Assembly (NCBI RefSeq): GCF_009299505.1
Contig: NZ_WBSM01000010.1
Location: forward strand, 85,721-149,720
Direction: 5' to 3'
Origin: Bifidobacterium ramosum
GTDB lineage: Bacteria > Actinomycetota > Actinomycetes > Actinomycetales > Bifidobacteriaceae
DNA: 64,000 bases
Shown: positions 16,291 through 24,914 of the stretch, one piece after another
How positions within the stretch are numbered: the first letter of the stretch is position 1
Layout of the letters: the number at the start of each line of letters is the position of its first letter
Notes under the pieces: generated by a model
The model's database searches: none
Seen by the model: the letters and a program-made list of their open reading frames with translations, nothing else
What the model was told of the DNA's origin: nothing
Made by a program: the position numbers and the translations under genes

Positions 16291-17889
16291 TCACGCCGTG
16301 AACTCGACCGCCGCCCACGATACGGCCGGCATCGCGAAGCGCAGCGTGCCCGCGTCCACCGCGGACACCGTCAGCTCGCCCGGCGTCACGGCGTCCGGAT
16401 CCTCGGCCGTGTTCTGCAGATACGGGTTGTCGCTGTGCAGCATCTGCGCGCGCGTCACCGTCACGTCACCCGCGCCGGCGAGTCCGTCGAGCGACACGGT
16501 CACGTCGTGCGCCGCGCCGAGATCACGGTTCACCGCGAGCAGCAGTCCGCGCCGCGCCGCCGCATCCCACGTCACCACGGCCTCGATCGCCGCGACCTCG
16601 CCGTACGACTTGGTCGCCACCGTCGGCGAGGCGACCGTCGGCACGAACACGTCGCCACGTGCGTGCGCGGCAGCCTCCGCGAACGGATAGAAGATCGTCT
16701 GCCGCCACGCCGGTCCGCCGTTCGGCTCGGCCATGATCGGCGCGATCACGTTGACCAACTGCGCGCGCGACGCCGACCGCACGCGGTCGCAATGCTTGAG
16801 CAGCGTGATCATGAGCGAGCCTTCGACCACCGCATCGGCCGCGGTGTAGATGTCCTCGAGCAGATGCGGCGCGACCGGCCATGCGCCGTGATGCAGCCCG
16901 TTCGCGGACTCCTGCTTCCACGCCTCCTCCTGCTCGTTCCACGCGTCGGAATACCACACGCCCCACTCGTCGAACGACAGCGCGATGTCCTTGTCGCCGT
17001 GGTTCGCGGCCTTCGCGGCGTCCGCCTGCGCGGCCACGGTGGTGATGAAGTACGTCATGTCCTCGGACGAGGCGAGGAAGTCCTGCAGCTCCACGGCATC
17101 ATGCGTGCGATGGCCGTGATCCATGTAGTACGCGTGCGCGGACACGAAGTCGAGGTTTTTGTACGCCTTGGTGAGCACCTTGCGCTCCCATTCGCCGAAC
17201 GTCGGCATGTGCGCGTTCGATGAACCGCATGCGACGAGTTCGAGGCCGGATTCGGCGAGTTTCATCGCGTGCGCCACGCGGTCGACCGCCGCCGCATACT
17301 CGTCCGGGCTCATGTGGCCGACCTGCCACGGGCCGTCCATCTCGTTGCCGATGCACCACATCTTCACGTCCATCGGCTCTTCGATGCCGTTCCGCACGCG
17401 GCGGTCGGCCAGCTCGGTGCCGGCGGTGCCGTTGACGTACTCGAGTTCCTCGAGCGCCGCCTTGAGTCCGCGCGTGCCCATGTTCACGGCGAGCATGATT
17501 TCGGTGCCGGACTTCTGGCTCCAGCGGTAGAAATCATCGATGCCCATCTGGTTGGTTTCGGTGCAGTGCCAGGCGAGGTCGCGGCGCACGGGGCGCTGGT
17601 CGCGCGGGCCGGTGCCGTCCTCCCAGTTGTAGTTGGATACGAAGTTGCCGCCGGGGTAGCGCACGCAGGTCACGCCGAGCTCCTTGACGAGGTCGAGCAC
17701 GTCCTGGCGGAAGCCGTTTTCGTCGGCGGTGGGATGATCAGGTTCGTAGATGCCGCCGTAGACGCATCGGCCGAGGTGTTCGACGAACGAGCCGAACAGT
17801 CGCGGCGGGACGTCGGCGAGCGGCTTGGCGCCGGCGAGGCTGATGGTTGCGGCGGATGATGGTGTGGTTTGGGTTGCTTCGTTGCTCAT
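16291..17889 (-). CDS. Alpha-L-arabinofuranosidase, GH51
   Basis: This 532-residue retaining arabinofuranosidase is predicted to remove arabinose from arabinan or arabinoxylan oligosaccharides. RYPGGNFVSNYNWEDG, WCIGNEMDGPWQ (acid/base Glu 183) and ALSFDEWGVWYSD (nucleophile Glu 308) are all intact, and the C-terminal beta-sandwich is complete. The length is normal for bacterial intracellular GH51. There is no signal peptide. AAAGGAG lies 5-6 nt before the ATG. It follows the GH43 gene on the same strand, but a hairpin and the family C repeats lie between, so it may be transcribed separately or by read-through. Confidence 0.93.
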   Translation of the reverse strand: MSNEATQTTPSSAATISLAGAKPLADVPPRLFGSFVEHLGRCVYGGIYEPDHPTADENGFRQDVLDLVKELGVTCVRYPGGNFVSNYNWEDGTGPRDQRPVRRDLAWHCTETNQMGIDDFYRWSQKSGTEIMLAVNMGTRGLKAALEELEYVNGTAGTELADRRVRNGIEEPMDVKMWCIGNEMDGPWQVGHMSPDEYAAAVDRVAHAMKLAESGLELVACGSSNAHMPTFGEWERKVLTKAYKNLDFVSAHAYYMDHGHRTHDAVELQDFLASSEDMTYFITTVAAQADAAKAANHGDKDIALSFDEWGVWYSDAWNEQEEAWKQESANGLHHGAWPVAPHLLEDIYTAADAVVEGSLMITLLKHCDRVRSASRAQLVNVIAPIMAEPNGGPAWRQTIFYPFAEAAAHARGDVFVPTVASPTVATKSYGEVAAIEAVVTWDAAARRGLLLAVNRDLGAAHDVTVSLDGLAGAGDVTVTRAQMLHSDNPYLQNTAEDPDAVTPGELTVSAVDAGTLRFAMPAVSWAAVEFTA

Positions 17890-17933
17890 GTGATGCTCCT
17901 TTGCCTGTGTGATGGGTGTGGTGCCAGGTGCGT

Positions 17934-17963
17934 GGCGGGCGATGCCGTGCGGCGTCGCCCGCC
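17934..17963. terminator. Hairpin between GH43 and GH51
   Basis: GGCGGGCGA (17934-17942) pairs with TCGCCCGCC (17955-17963), a 9-bp G+C-rich stem with a 12-nt loop. It could end the lacI-GH43 transcript coming from the right or form part of the GH51 leader. No T-tract is present. Confidence 0.35.
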
Positions 17964-17975
17964 GGTGTCGCCTGT

Positions 17976-18180
17976 TGTTGAGTTACGGTCGTTTCTGTGG
18001 GCCGTGGCGACCGTAACTCAACACTAAGTCGTCACTGTTGTTGAGTTACGGTCGTTATGACCGGCGAAAACGACCGTAACTCAATGAGATGGTCACGATG
18101 TTGTTGAGTTACGGTCGTTGATGCGACGCGAGACGACCGTAACTCAACAGGATGATGGCGTTGGTGTTGAGTTACGGTCG
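17976..18180. repeat. Family C palindrome array, 63-nt period
   Basis: Three full 48-nt palindromes (arms TGTTGAGTTACGGTCG, 16-nt loops) start at 17976, 18039 and 18102. A fourth left arm at 18165 lacks its partner, where the end of the GH43 gene takes over. The period is exactly 63 nt. Gaps between units are 15 nt, so half-sites of alternating orientation lie 31-32 bp apart throughout. Confidence 0.95.
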
Positions 18181-18213
18181 CTTCAGTCGCCTCAGTCGCC
18201 TCGCGTGGACGGA

Positions 18214-19260
18214 TCAGAGCTTGAACGCAGCCTCGACGGCGTCGTATTCGGTGGCGGTGATCGGCAGGATCGCGCCGTGACGCTTCTTCAGCGTGCCGAA
18301 GTCGATGTCGTCGGCCACAGCCCAGTCGGCCGGATCGTTGCTGGCGAGGTTCGCCGAGCGGAACGGCAGGTAGCCCTTGGCCTCCGCGTACTGGTCGCAC
18401 ATCAGGCCGAACTTCATCTCACGGCCGTTGATCGTCTTGATGTCGGCATCGTTGTAGCGGAACAGCTCCGGGCCTTCGAGATAGAACCACGAGTAGCGGC
18501 CGTTGCCGAGGATGCTGGTCAGCGAGCCGACGTACGACCACGCGTTCGGATCGTCGGTGCGCAGCACCTCGTAGGCGCTCGCGTACGGGTTGCGCGTGCG
18601 TTCGATGGTGATTTCGGAATCCTTGGACGCGCGGTACCACCAGCCGTCGTCGTCGCGCAGCATGGTCGAGTCGATCACGCTGTTCTTGCGATCGATCCAC
18701 TTGACCGGGTCGGAGAACGTGACGAGGTCCTTGCTGGTCGCGTAGTACATGTTCGTGCGGTCGCCGAGCTCGTTGTTGAGCGGGCTGCCCGGCTCGTCGA
18801 CGTTGGTCTTGGTGGCCCAGAACACGATCCACTGCTGCTTGTCCGGATCCCAGTTGGCCTCCGGCGCCCACGCCATGCCCGCGCCCGGGATCTTCGAGGC
18901 GACGTCGACGAGGCGCGGCTCGCTCCAATGCACGAGGTCGGGGGAGTCCCAGATCACAAGGCCGGTGGAGCCGTTCGTGGTCGCGCCGTCGTGCGGGCCC
19001 CAGCCGCCGCGGTAGTGGATGGACAGGTCGGTGGCGACGATGTGGAAGCCGCCGTTCGGGTCGCGCGTGATGTGCGGGTCGCGCGTGCCCTTCTCACCGC
19101 CGAGCCAGGTGAGTGCCGGCTTGCCGGCCGGGCGCAGGTCGTGCCACGTGACGCCATCGCGGCTGAGCGCGAAGTACAGCTGTTCCTCCATCGGGGTCTT
19201 CTCGTCGCCGATGAAGTGGACGAAGAGGTAGGCCTCGGTCTTCGGGGTGGATTCGGTCAT
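18214..19260 (-). CDS. Glycoside hydrolase family 43 protein
   Basis: This 348-residue paralogue of the GH43 proteins at 28 and 2271 begins TEAYLFVHFIGDE. It carries GTRDPHI (Asp 61), YIIATDL-like FHIVATDL, GMAWAPEANW and LEGPELF with the probable catalytic Glu. There is no signal peptide. Its start codon overlaps the stop of the upstream lacI gene by 4 nt, so the two are translationally coupled in one operon. Probable role: removing arabinosyl or xylosyl units from imported oligosaccharides. Exact specificity unknown. Confidence 0.87.
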   Translation of the reverse strand: MTESTPKTEAYLFVHFIGDEKTPMEEQLYFALSRDGVTWHDLRPAGKPALTWLGGEKGTRDPHITRDPNGGFHIVATDLSIHYRGGWGPHDGATTNGSTGLVIWDSPDLVHWSEPRLVDVASKIPGAGMAWAPEANWDPDKQQWIVFWATKTNVDEPGSPLNNELGDRTNMYYATSKDLVTFSDPVKWIDRKNSVIDSTMLRDDDGWWYRASKDSEITIERTRNPYASAYEVLRTDDPNAWSYVGSLTSILGNGRYSWFYLEGPELFRYNDADIKTINGREMKFGLMCDQYAEAKGYLPFRSANLASNDPADWAVADDIDFGTLKKRHGAILPITATEYDAVEAAFKL

Positions 19261-20459
19261 ATGATTGCTCCTTGGTTGTGGGATGTTGTCTGAGTATTGG
19301 TTGCCGGCGTGCCGGTTGCCGCGGTCGTCTCGGTCGTCGGCGGCGCGGCGGTGGCCGTCGACTCGCGTGCGACGAGCTGGTAGCCGATGGTCGCACGCGA
19401 CGGTGCGGCCTGTTGGTCGCCGCGCGAGCGTGTCTCGATGCGGCGGACGATCATGTCGAGCGCGAACTGCGCGAGCTGGTTGAGGTTGACTTCGATGGTG
19501 CTTAGCGTGGGCGTCGCGTAGGCGCCGAAGCTGGTGCCGTCGATGCCGATGACCTTCACGTCGTCCGGCACGCGGATGCCACGGTCGGCGAGCCCCCGGA
19601 TCACGCCGAACGCGGCATAGTCATTCGCGCAGAACACGCCGTCGAACGGCGTCGCGATCGTGTCTGCACCGGTATTCGCGCCCGCATTTGTGTCCGCTCC
19701 CGACCGGGCGGCCAGGATCGCGTCGGCGAGCCGATGCCCGGCGTCGATGCCGTCCTCGCTGTTGTAGCCGCGGAACGTCACTGATGCGTCATACGGCAGT
19801 CCGGCGTCGAGCAGCGCACCGCTTGCGCCGCGCAACCGCAGATCATAGGAGTGCTCGGCGTGCGCGAGTTCGGCGCGCGGGATGTACCCGCCGCCGACGA
19901 TCGCGATGTGCCGGCATCCGCGTTCGATGAGATGCTGCACGGCGGCCCGCGCGCCTTCCTCGTTGGGGAAGTTCACGGTGTCGACGCTGGGTGTCTCCTC
20001 GCAGCCGTCGATGAGCACGAGCGGTCGGCCCGCGTTCATCTTGGCCAGCGGCAGGTTGGTGCCGAGGCCGGATGCGTGGATGATCTCGCCGTCGAACAGC
20101 TGACCGGAGAACGGGTTGGACGTGAGCGCCTGTTCGGCGGCGGCGGGAGAGTACCGGGTCTGTTCGACGAACGGCGTGAGGCCGCGCTCGGTGGTGGCGT
20201 TGGCGAGCGCCTGCACGAGTTTGGAGTAGAACGGCGAGTCGAATTCGTTGACGATGATGTGGATGATGTTGCTGCGGCCCGACTTGAGCATGCTGGCGGT
20301 CAGGTTGATGCGGTAGTTCAGTCGGTTCGCGGTGTCGATGACCTTCTGGCGGGTCGATTCGCGCACGCCGGGCTTGCCGTGCAGCGCGTTGGATGCGGTC
20401 ATGGGGGAGACCCCGGCCGCTGCGGCCACGTCGCGCAGCGTCGTCTTGCCGTTGCCCAT
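19257..20459 (-). CDS. LacI-family transcriptional regulator
   Basis: This 400-residue regulator begins GKTTLRDVAAAAGVSPMTAS (helix-turn-helix) and has a hinge NLTASMLKSGRSNIIHIIV and a sensor domain with GIDGTSFGAYATPTLSTIEV. Two parts exceed the family norm: an Asp/Thr/Ala/Asn insertion about residue 255-275 and a Thr/Ala/Asn-rich tail of ~35 residues, so its C-terminus may be disordered. It is divergent from the GH27 gene and overlaps the following GH43 start. It probably controls both directions through the sites at 20503-20646. Confidence 0.88.
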   Translation of the reverse strand: MGNGKTTLRDVAAAAGVSPMTASNALHGKPGVRESTRQKVIDTANRLNYRINLTASMLKSGRSNIIHIIVNEFDSPFYSKLVQALANATTERGLTPFVEQTRYSPAAAEQALTSNPFSGQLFDGEIIHASGLGTNLPLAKMNAGRPLVLIDGCEETPSVDTVNFPNEEGARAAVQHLIERGCRHIAIVGGGYIPRAELAHAEHSYDLRLRGASGALLDAGLPYDASVTFRGYNSEDGIDAGHRLADAILAARSGADTNAGANTGADTIATPFDGVFCANDYAAFGVIRGLADRGIRVPDDVKVIGIDGTSFGAYATPTLSTIEVNLNQLAQFALDMIVRRIETRSRGDQQAAPSRATIGYQLVARESTATAAPPTTETTAATGTPATNTQTTSHNQGAII

Positions 20460-20502
20460 GCCCGGCCTCCTTCATCGGATCGTAGGACTTGCGTACATAT
20501 GT

Positions 20503-20646
20503 TGTACATATATCGATACGTACGGAAAAATCATACAACGATTCCAGTATTTTCCTTGACGATCGTTGCGATATCAGGCGACGCGCCGACGCATGACGAC
20601 CGGTTGTCGTATCACAAATCTCCCATAAAATATGTATCGGTACATA
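20503..20646. promoter_or_regulatory. Divergent control region with two operator-like sites
   Basis: TATGTATCGGTACATA (20631-20646) is a near-perfect palindrome just before the GH27 gene. TGTACATATATCGATACGTAC (20503-20523, centred on TATCGATA) lies just before the lacI start. Both contain a TATCGRTA-like centre flanked by GTA/TAC, as expected for one LacI protein binding on both sides. The region between is AT-rich and must hold both promoters. Confidence 0.55.
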
Positions 20647-20674
20647 AAACTGTCGACGAAAGAGACACGATACC

Positions 20675-22087
20675 ATGACGAATTCTTCCACCACCGCACT
20701 TCCCCAGGCATGGCGCCCGCCGATGGGCTGGAACAGCTGGGACTCCTACGGCACCACCGTCACCGAAAGCGAACTGCTCGCCAACGCGAGGTTCATGACC
20801 GAGCATCTCAAGGACGCCGGCTGGGACACGCTGGTCATCGACATCGACTGGTACGACCCGACCGCGCGCGCCCACGGCTACAACGAGAACGCGCCGCTCA
20901 TCCTCGACGAATACGGCCGCCAGCTGCCCGACCCCGTGCGCTTCCCGTCCGCCGCGAACGGCAAGGGCTTCGCGCCGCTCGCCGCCGCCGTCCACGAACT
21001 CGGCCTCAAGCTCGGCGTGCACATGATGCGCGGCATCCCGCGCCTCGCCGTCGACCGCAACCTGCCCGTGTACGGCACCGAGTACACCGCGCGCGACGTG
21101 GCCGACCTCGACCACGTGTGCAAGTGGAACCCTGACAATTACGGCCTCAACCAGCGGCACCCCGGCGCGCAGGCCTGGTACGACGCGCAGCTCGACCTGT
21201 TCGCCTCGTGGGGACTCGACTTCCTCAAGGTCGACGACATGCAGACCCCGTTCCACAGTGATGAAATCGCTGCATACCACCGTGCGATCGCCAAGGCCGA
21301 GGCCAAGTATGGCCGTTCGATCGACCTGTCCCTGTCGCCCGGCGGCTGGGTGGCGACCTCGTACGTCGACTTCCTGCGCGAGAACGCGCAGATGTGGCGT
21401 ATCTCCGACGATCTGTGGGACCGTTGGGAGGACATCTACCAGCAGTTCGCGCGGCTCGCGCGTTGGGCGCCGTTCCAGACGACCGGTCACTGGGCCGACG
21501 CCGACATGGTGCCGTTCGGCCACATCGGCCTGCGTGCCGAACGCGGCGACGACCGCCAGTCGAGGCTGACGCTCGACGAGCAGAAGACGCTGCTCGCGTT
21601 GTGGTGCATGGGCCGTTCGCCGCTTATGGTCGGCGGCGACCTGCCGACCAGCACGCCCGAGACGATCGAGTTGCTGGCCAACCCGGCGCTGCGCGAGGTG
21701 CTCGCCGGTTCGACCAACAACCGTGAAACCGTGCGCGAACGCATCTTCAAGCACTGGGGGGAGGACGACTCCTACCGCGGCGAGTTCATCGTCTGGGCCG
21801 CCGACGCGGCCGACTGGGCCGACGGCACGCCGTCCGCACACCGCGGCGGCCACTACGCGGCGCTGTTCTGGACCGGCTCCGACGACTTCGAGATCGGCGG
21901 CAACATCCAGCTGCAGTCCATCGTCGGACTCGACGCACGTGACGACGACTGGACGCTTACTGACCTGTTCGCCGGCGCGCCCGGTGCCGCGGCCGACGTG
22001 CGGCTGGAGGGCGAGGGCTCGGACCGCGTCATCACCGGCACGATCCCGGCGCACGGCGCGCTGTGGGTGGCGCTGGACCGCCAGTAA
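20675..22087 (+). CDS. GH27 alpha-galactosidase or beta-L-arabinopyranosidase
   Basis: This 470-residue clan GH-D enzyme starts after a short leader with PPMGWNSWDSYG, the family hallmark. VIDIDWYDP and DFLKVDDM follow; the first Asp of VDD (about residue 187) is the expected nucleophile, and MWRISDDLWDRW carries the second acid. GH27 includes alpha-galactosidases and beta-L-arabinopyranosidases. With so many pentose-acting neighbours the latter deserves a test, but the sequence alone does not decide. There is no signal peptide. The binding site (GAAAGAGACAC) is weak. The gene is divergent from a LacI regulator with paired operators. Confidence 0.85.
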   Translation: MTNSSTTALPQAWRPPMGWNSWDSYGTTVTESELLANARFMTEHLKDAGWDTLVIDIDWYDPTARAHGYNENAPLILDEYGRQLPDPVRFPSAANGKGFAPLAAAVHELGLKLGVHMMRGIPRLAVDRNLPVYGTEYTARDVADLDHVCKWNPDNYGLNQRHPGAQAWYDAQLDLFASWGLDFLKVDDMQTPFHSDEIAAYHRAIAKAEAKYGRSIDLSLSPGGWVATSYVDFLRENAQMWRISDDLWDRWEDIYQQFARLARWAPFQTTGHWADADMVPFGHIGLRAERGDDRQSRLTLDEQKTLLALWCMGRSPLMVGGDLPTSTPETIELLANPALREVLAGSTNNRETVRERIFKHWGEDDSYRGEFIVWAADAADWADGTPSAHRGGHYAALFWTGSDDFEIGGNIQLQSIVGLDARDDDWTLTDLFAGAPGAAADVRLEGEGSDRVITGTIPAHGALWVALDRQ

Positions 22088-22093
22088 CCGGAT

Positions 22094-22203
22094 GACACGC
22101 CGGCAGCCTGATCACGACACGCGTGATGCGTTCCCGACAACCGCGGAACGTGGCCGTTCCCGAAATCACATCACGCGTGTCGTGATCACCCGCCCGGCGT
22201 GTC
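22094..22203. repeat. Family F 110-bp palindrome
   Basis: The ends GACACGCCGG / CCGGCGTGTC and the inner arms TGATCACGACACGCGTGATG / its complement give ~35-nt arms around a ~40-nt centre that holds a small hairpin of its own. Total length is 110 nt, the same as the second copy at 37910-38019. Confidence 0.85.
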
Positions 22204-22237
22204 GCACGCTTTCATCCCTCAACCAAAGGACATCATC

Positions 22238-24625
22238 ATGACCGACACACTCATCGCGACGCTCGACAAGGCCGGCGTGCGCAAGATCAGCACCGACCTG
22301 TGGGGCATCTTCTTCGAGGACATCAGCTATTCGGGCGACGGCGGCCTGAACAGCGAACTCGTGCAGAACGGCGCCTTCGAATACAATCGCGCCGACAGCG
22401 AGGACTGGAGCAACTACACCGCATGGCGCAAGACCGTGCCCGCCGGCTCGTTCGCCGCGTTCGCGCTCGGCGAGAAGAACCCGGTCGCCGTCGAGAACCC
22501 GCATTATGCGGTCGTCGAGGTCGGCTCGGTCGCCGGCGGTGCGCCCGCGCTCGAGAACCTCGGCTTCGACGGTATGGTTCTGCGCGCCGGCGAAACCTAC
22601 CACTTCTCCGTCTGGACGCGCGTCCACGGCAAGCAGCTGCCACTGACCGTCGCCCTGTGCGGCGACCATGGCGAAACCCTCGCCGAAACCAGCCTCGTCG
22701 CGCCGGAATCGTACGCCGGCGGCGACTGGTCGTGGCTGCAGGCGACGCTGACCGTCCCGGCGGCACCGGACGCTGACGTCGCCGGCGACGCCAAGCCCGC
22801 CGTCGCCACGCAGGGCACCCTGCGCATCGCCTTCGCCGAACCCGGCACCATCGACCTCGACTTCGTGAGCTGCGAACCGCAGACCACCTACCGTGGCCTC
22901 GAGCACTTCCGCCCGGACCTCGTCAAGGCGCTTGCCGACCTGCATCCGCGCTTCATGCGCTTCCCCGGCGGCTGCATCACGCACGGCCTCGGCATGAGCA
23001 ACATGTACCACTGGGATCGCACCATCGGTGACGTCGAGCATCGTCCGCACAACTTCAACGTGTGGGGCTACCACCAGTCGTTCCGCATCGGCTTCTACGA
23101 GTACTTCCGCCTGTGCGAGACCATCGGCGCCAAGCCGCTGCCCGTGCTGCCGGCCGGCGTGAGCTGCCAGAACACGAGCCAGGGCCCGGTTCCGGTCGCC
23201 CAGGAGGACATGCCCGCCTACATCGACGAGGTGCTCGGCCTCATCGACTTCTGCAACGCCGACCCGGCCACCAACGCGTGGGCCGCCAAGCGCGCGGAAA
23301 TGGGTCATCCGGAGCCGTTCGGCCTCGAGTATCTCGGCATCGGCAACGAGGACCTCATCGACGACGTGTTCAAGGACCGCTTCCAGCAGATCTTCGACGC
23401 GGTCAAGCGCGAGCATCCCGAAATCACCGTCGTCGGCACGGTCGGCCCCGCGCCGGAGGGTCAGGACTACGAGCAGGGCTGGGCGTACGCGCGCGAGGCC
23501 GGTGTGCCGATCGTCGACGAGCACTCGTATCAGGCGCCGAGCTGGTGGTTCCACAACCTCGACCACTACGATCACACCGACCGCAAGGGTCCGAAGGTCT
23601 ACCTCGGCGAATACGGCTCGTGGGGCACCGGCCTGATCAACGGTCTGTCCGAAGCCGCGTTCATGGGCCGCATGGAACTCAACGGCGACGTCGTGCACAT
23701 GGCGTCGTACGCGCCGCTGTTCTGCAAGAACGGCCACGACAGCTGGAACCCGGATCTCATCTATTTCGACAACGAGCACGCGTATCGTCCATACAGCTAC
23801 TGGGTGCAGCAGATGTATGCGACCACCACGGCCGACACCGCGTGGCCGGTCGCGCTCGACGGTCCTACCACGTTCCGCCGTGAACTGCCGAACACGATCG
23901 GCCTTGCGCTCGGCGGCGGCGCGCACGCCGACTTCCGCGATTTCTCAATCGAGACCGCGGACGGTGAACGCGTCGACCTGCCGGACGTCGACTATCGCGG
24001 CAACGGCATGACCCTGCCGGTCGACCTGAAGGCCGACGCGTACACGATCCGCGCGACCGTGACGTACTACACCGGCATGTGGGGCGTGCAGATCACGTCC
24101 GGCGACCTGAACGACAAGAGCCACAACCGTGTGTCGCTCGGCCGCGGCTTCGCGCTGCAGGTCGTGCGCGACGGCAGCGGCTACAACATCGCCGGCACGG
24201 AGACGTCGATGGATGCGGTGCGGCCGGGCACGGTGTGGCATGTGCGCATCGAGGTTGCCGATCGTGGCGCGTCGATGAAACTGATTATCGACGATCAGTT
24301 GGTCGCCGAAGGACACGAGACCGCGGACGAGCCGCGCCGCACGGTGTCGGTGTCGCGTGACGAGGCCGCCGGTGTGGACTACGTGCGTATCGTCAACGCG
24401 CTGCCCGACGCGGTGGACGTCGACCTGACGCAGGTGTTGGACGCGTTGGACGTTACAGATGCCGCGCGTGCGGTCGTCACGGCGAACGTGCTCACCGGCG
24501 ACGATCCGTATGCCGGAGACAAGGGCGAGGATTCACCGACCCGGCCGACGTCTCATGAGGTGAACCTCGCCGGCGGCACGTATACCGCGCCGGCCTGGTC
24601 CTTCACTACGCTGGTGATCAAGTAG
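22238..24625 (+). CDS. Alpha-L-arabinofuranosidase, GH51 (long form)
   Basis: This 795-residue retaining arabinofuranosidase is of the longer GH51 type. An N-terminal block (residues about 1-210) combines the start of the barrel (DLWGIFFEDISYSGDGG) with an inserted carbohydrate-binding beta-sandwich. RFMRFPGGCITHG, YLGIGNEDLIDD (acid/base Glu about 371) and VYLGEYGSWG (nucleophile Glu about 458) follow, then a C-terminal beta domain and a concanavalin-like region about 575-700. There is no signal peptide despite the added domain. AAAGGA lies 8 nt before the chosen ATG; an earlier in-frame codon lies inside the upstream palindrome. It lies 150 nt after the GH27 gene on the same strand. Confidence 0.9.
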   Translation: MTDTLIATLDKAGVRKISTDLWGIFFEDISYSGDGGLNSELVQNGAFEYNRADSEDWSNYTAWRKTVPAGSFAAFALGEKNPVAVENPHYAVVEVGSVAGGAPALENLGFDGMVLRAGETYHFSVWTRVHGKQLPLTVALCGDHGETLAETSLVAPESYAGGDWSWLQATLTVPAAPDADVAGDAKPAVATQGTLRIAFAEPGTIDLDFVSCEPQTTYRGLEHFRPDLVKALADLHPRFMRFPGGCITHGLGMSNMYHWDRTIGDVEHRPHNFNVWGYHQSFRIGFYEYFRLCETIGAKPLPVLPAGVSCQNTSQGPVPVAQEDMPAYIDEVLGLIDFCNADPATNAWAAKRAEMGHPEPFGLEYLGIGNEDLIDDVFKDRFQQIFDAVKREHPEITVVGTVGPAPEGQDYEQGWAYAREAGVPIVDEHSYQAPSWWFHNLDHYDHTDRKGPKVYLGEYGSWGTGLINGLSEAAFMGRMELNGDVVHMASYAPLFCKNGHDSWNPDLIYFDNEHAYRPYSYWVQQMYATTTADTAWPVALDGPTTFRRELPNTIGLALGGGAHADFRDFSIETADGERVDLPDVDYRGNGMTLPVDLKADAYTIRATVTYYTGMWGVQITSGDLNDKSHNRVSLGRGFALQVVRDGSGYNIAGTETSMDAVRPGTVWHVRIEVADRGASMKLIIDDQLVAEGHETADEPRRTVSVSRDEAAGVDYVRIVNALPDAVDVDLTQVLDALDVTDAARAVVTANVLTGDDPYAGDKGEDSPTRPTSHEVNLAGGTYTAPAWSFTTLVIK

Positions 24626-24667
24626 CGGTGCCGCCGGGCGGTGCGGGACGAGGCGTGTGATGTCGCG

Positions 24668-24865
24668 TGGCGGAAAACGCTCGCTGACGCTGCGCTCAGC
24701 GAGCGTTTTCCGCCACGCCGCGTACTGGCTCCCCTCCCTGAGGGGGGGGTGTCAGCGGAGCTGACTGAGGGGAGCGGTGCGACGATCCCACTCCCTGACA
24801 GACGATGCCGTCGTGGCGGTTTTCGCTCGCTGAGCGTCTACTCAGCGAGCGAAAACCGCCACGAC
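24668..24865. repeat. Composite of family D palindromes and a REP-like element
   Basis: The first family D element (24668-24715) has arms TGGCGGAAAACGCTCGCTGA and its complement. The second (core 24814-24861, paired region 24810-24865) has TGGCGGTTTTCGCTCGCTGA and its complement: the AAAA/TTTT block is swapped in both arms. Both cores are 48 nt. Between them, at about 24726-24775, is a REP-like element (family E: GGCTCCCC, GGGGG, GTCAGC/GCTGAC, GAGGGG) like those at 33338 and 34559. Confidence 0.9.
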
Positions 24866-24914
24866 AGTGCCTCCCAACGAGAGATACGGCGCATGTGTAC
24901 GAAAGGAGCGAGTG

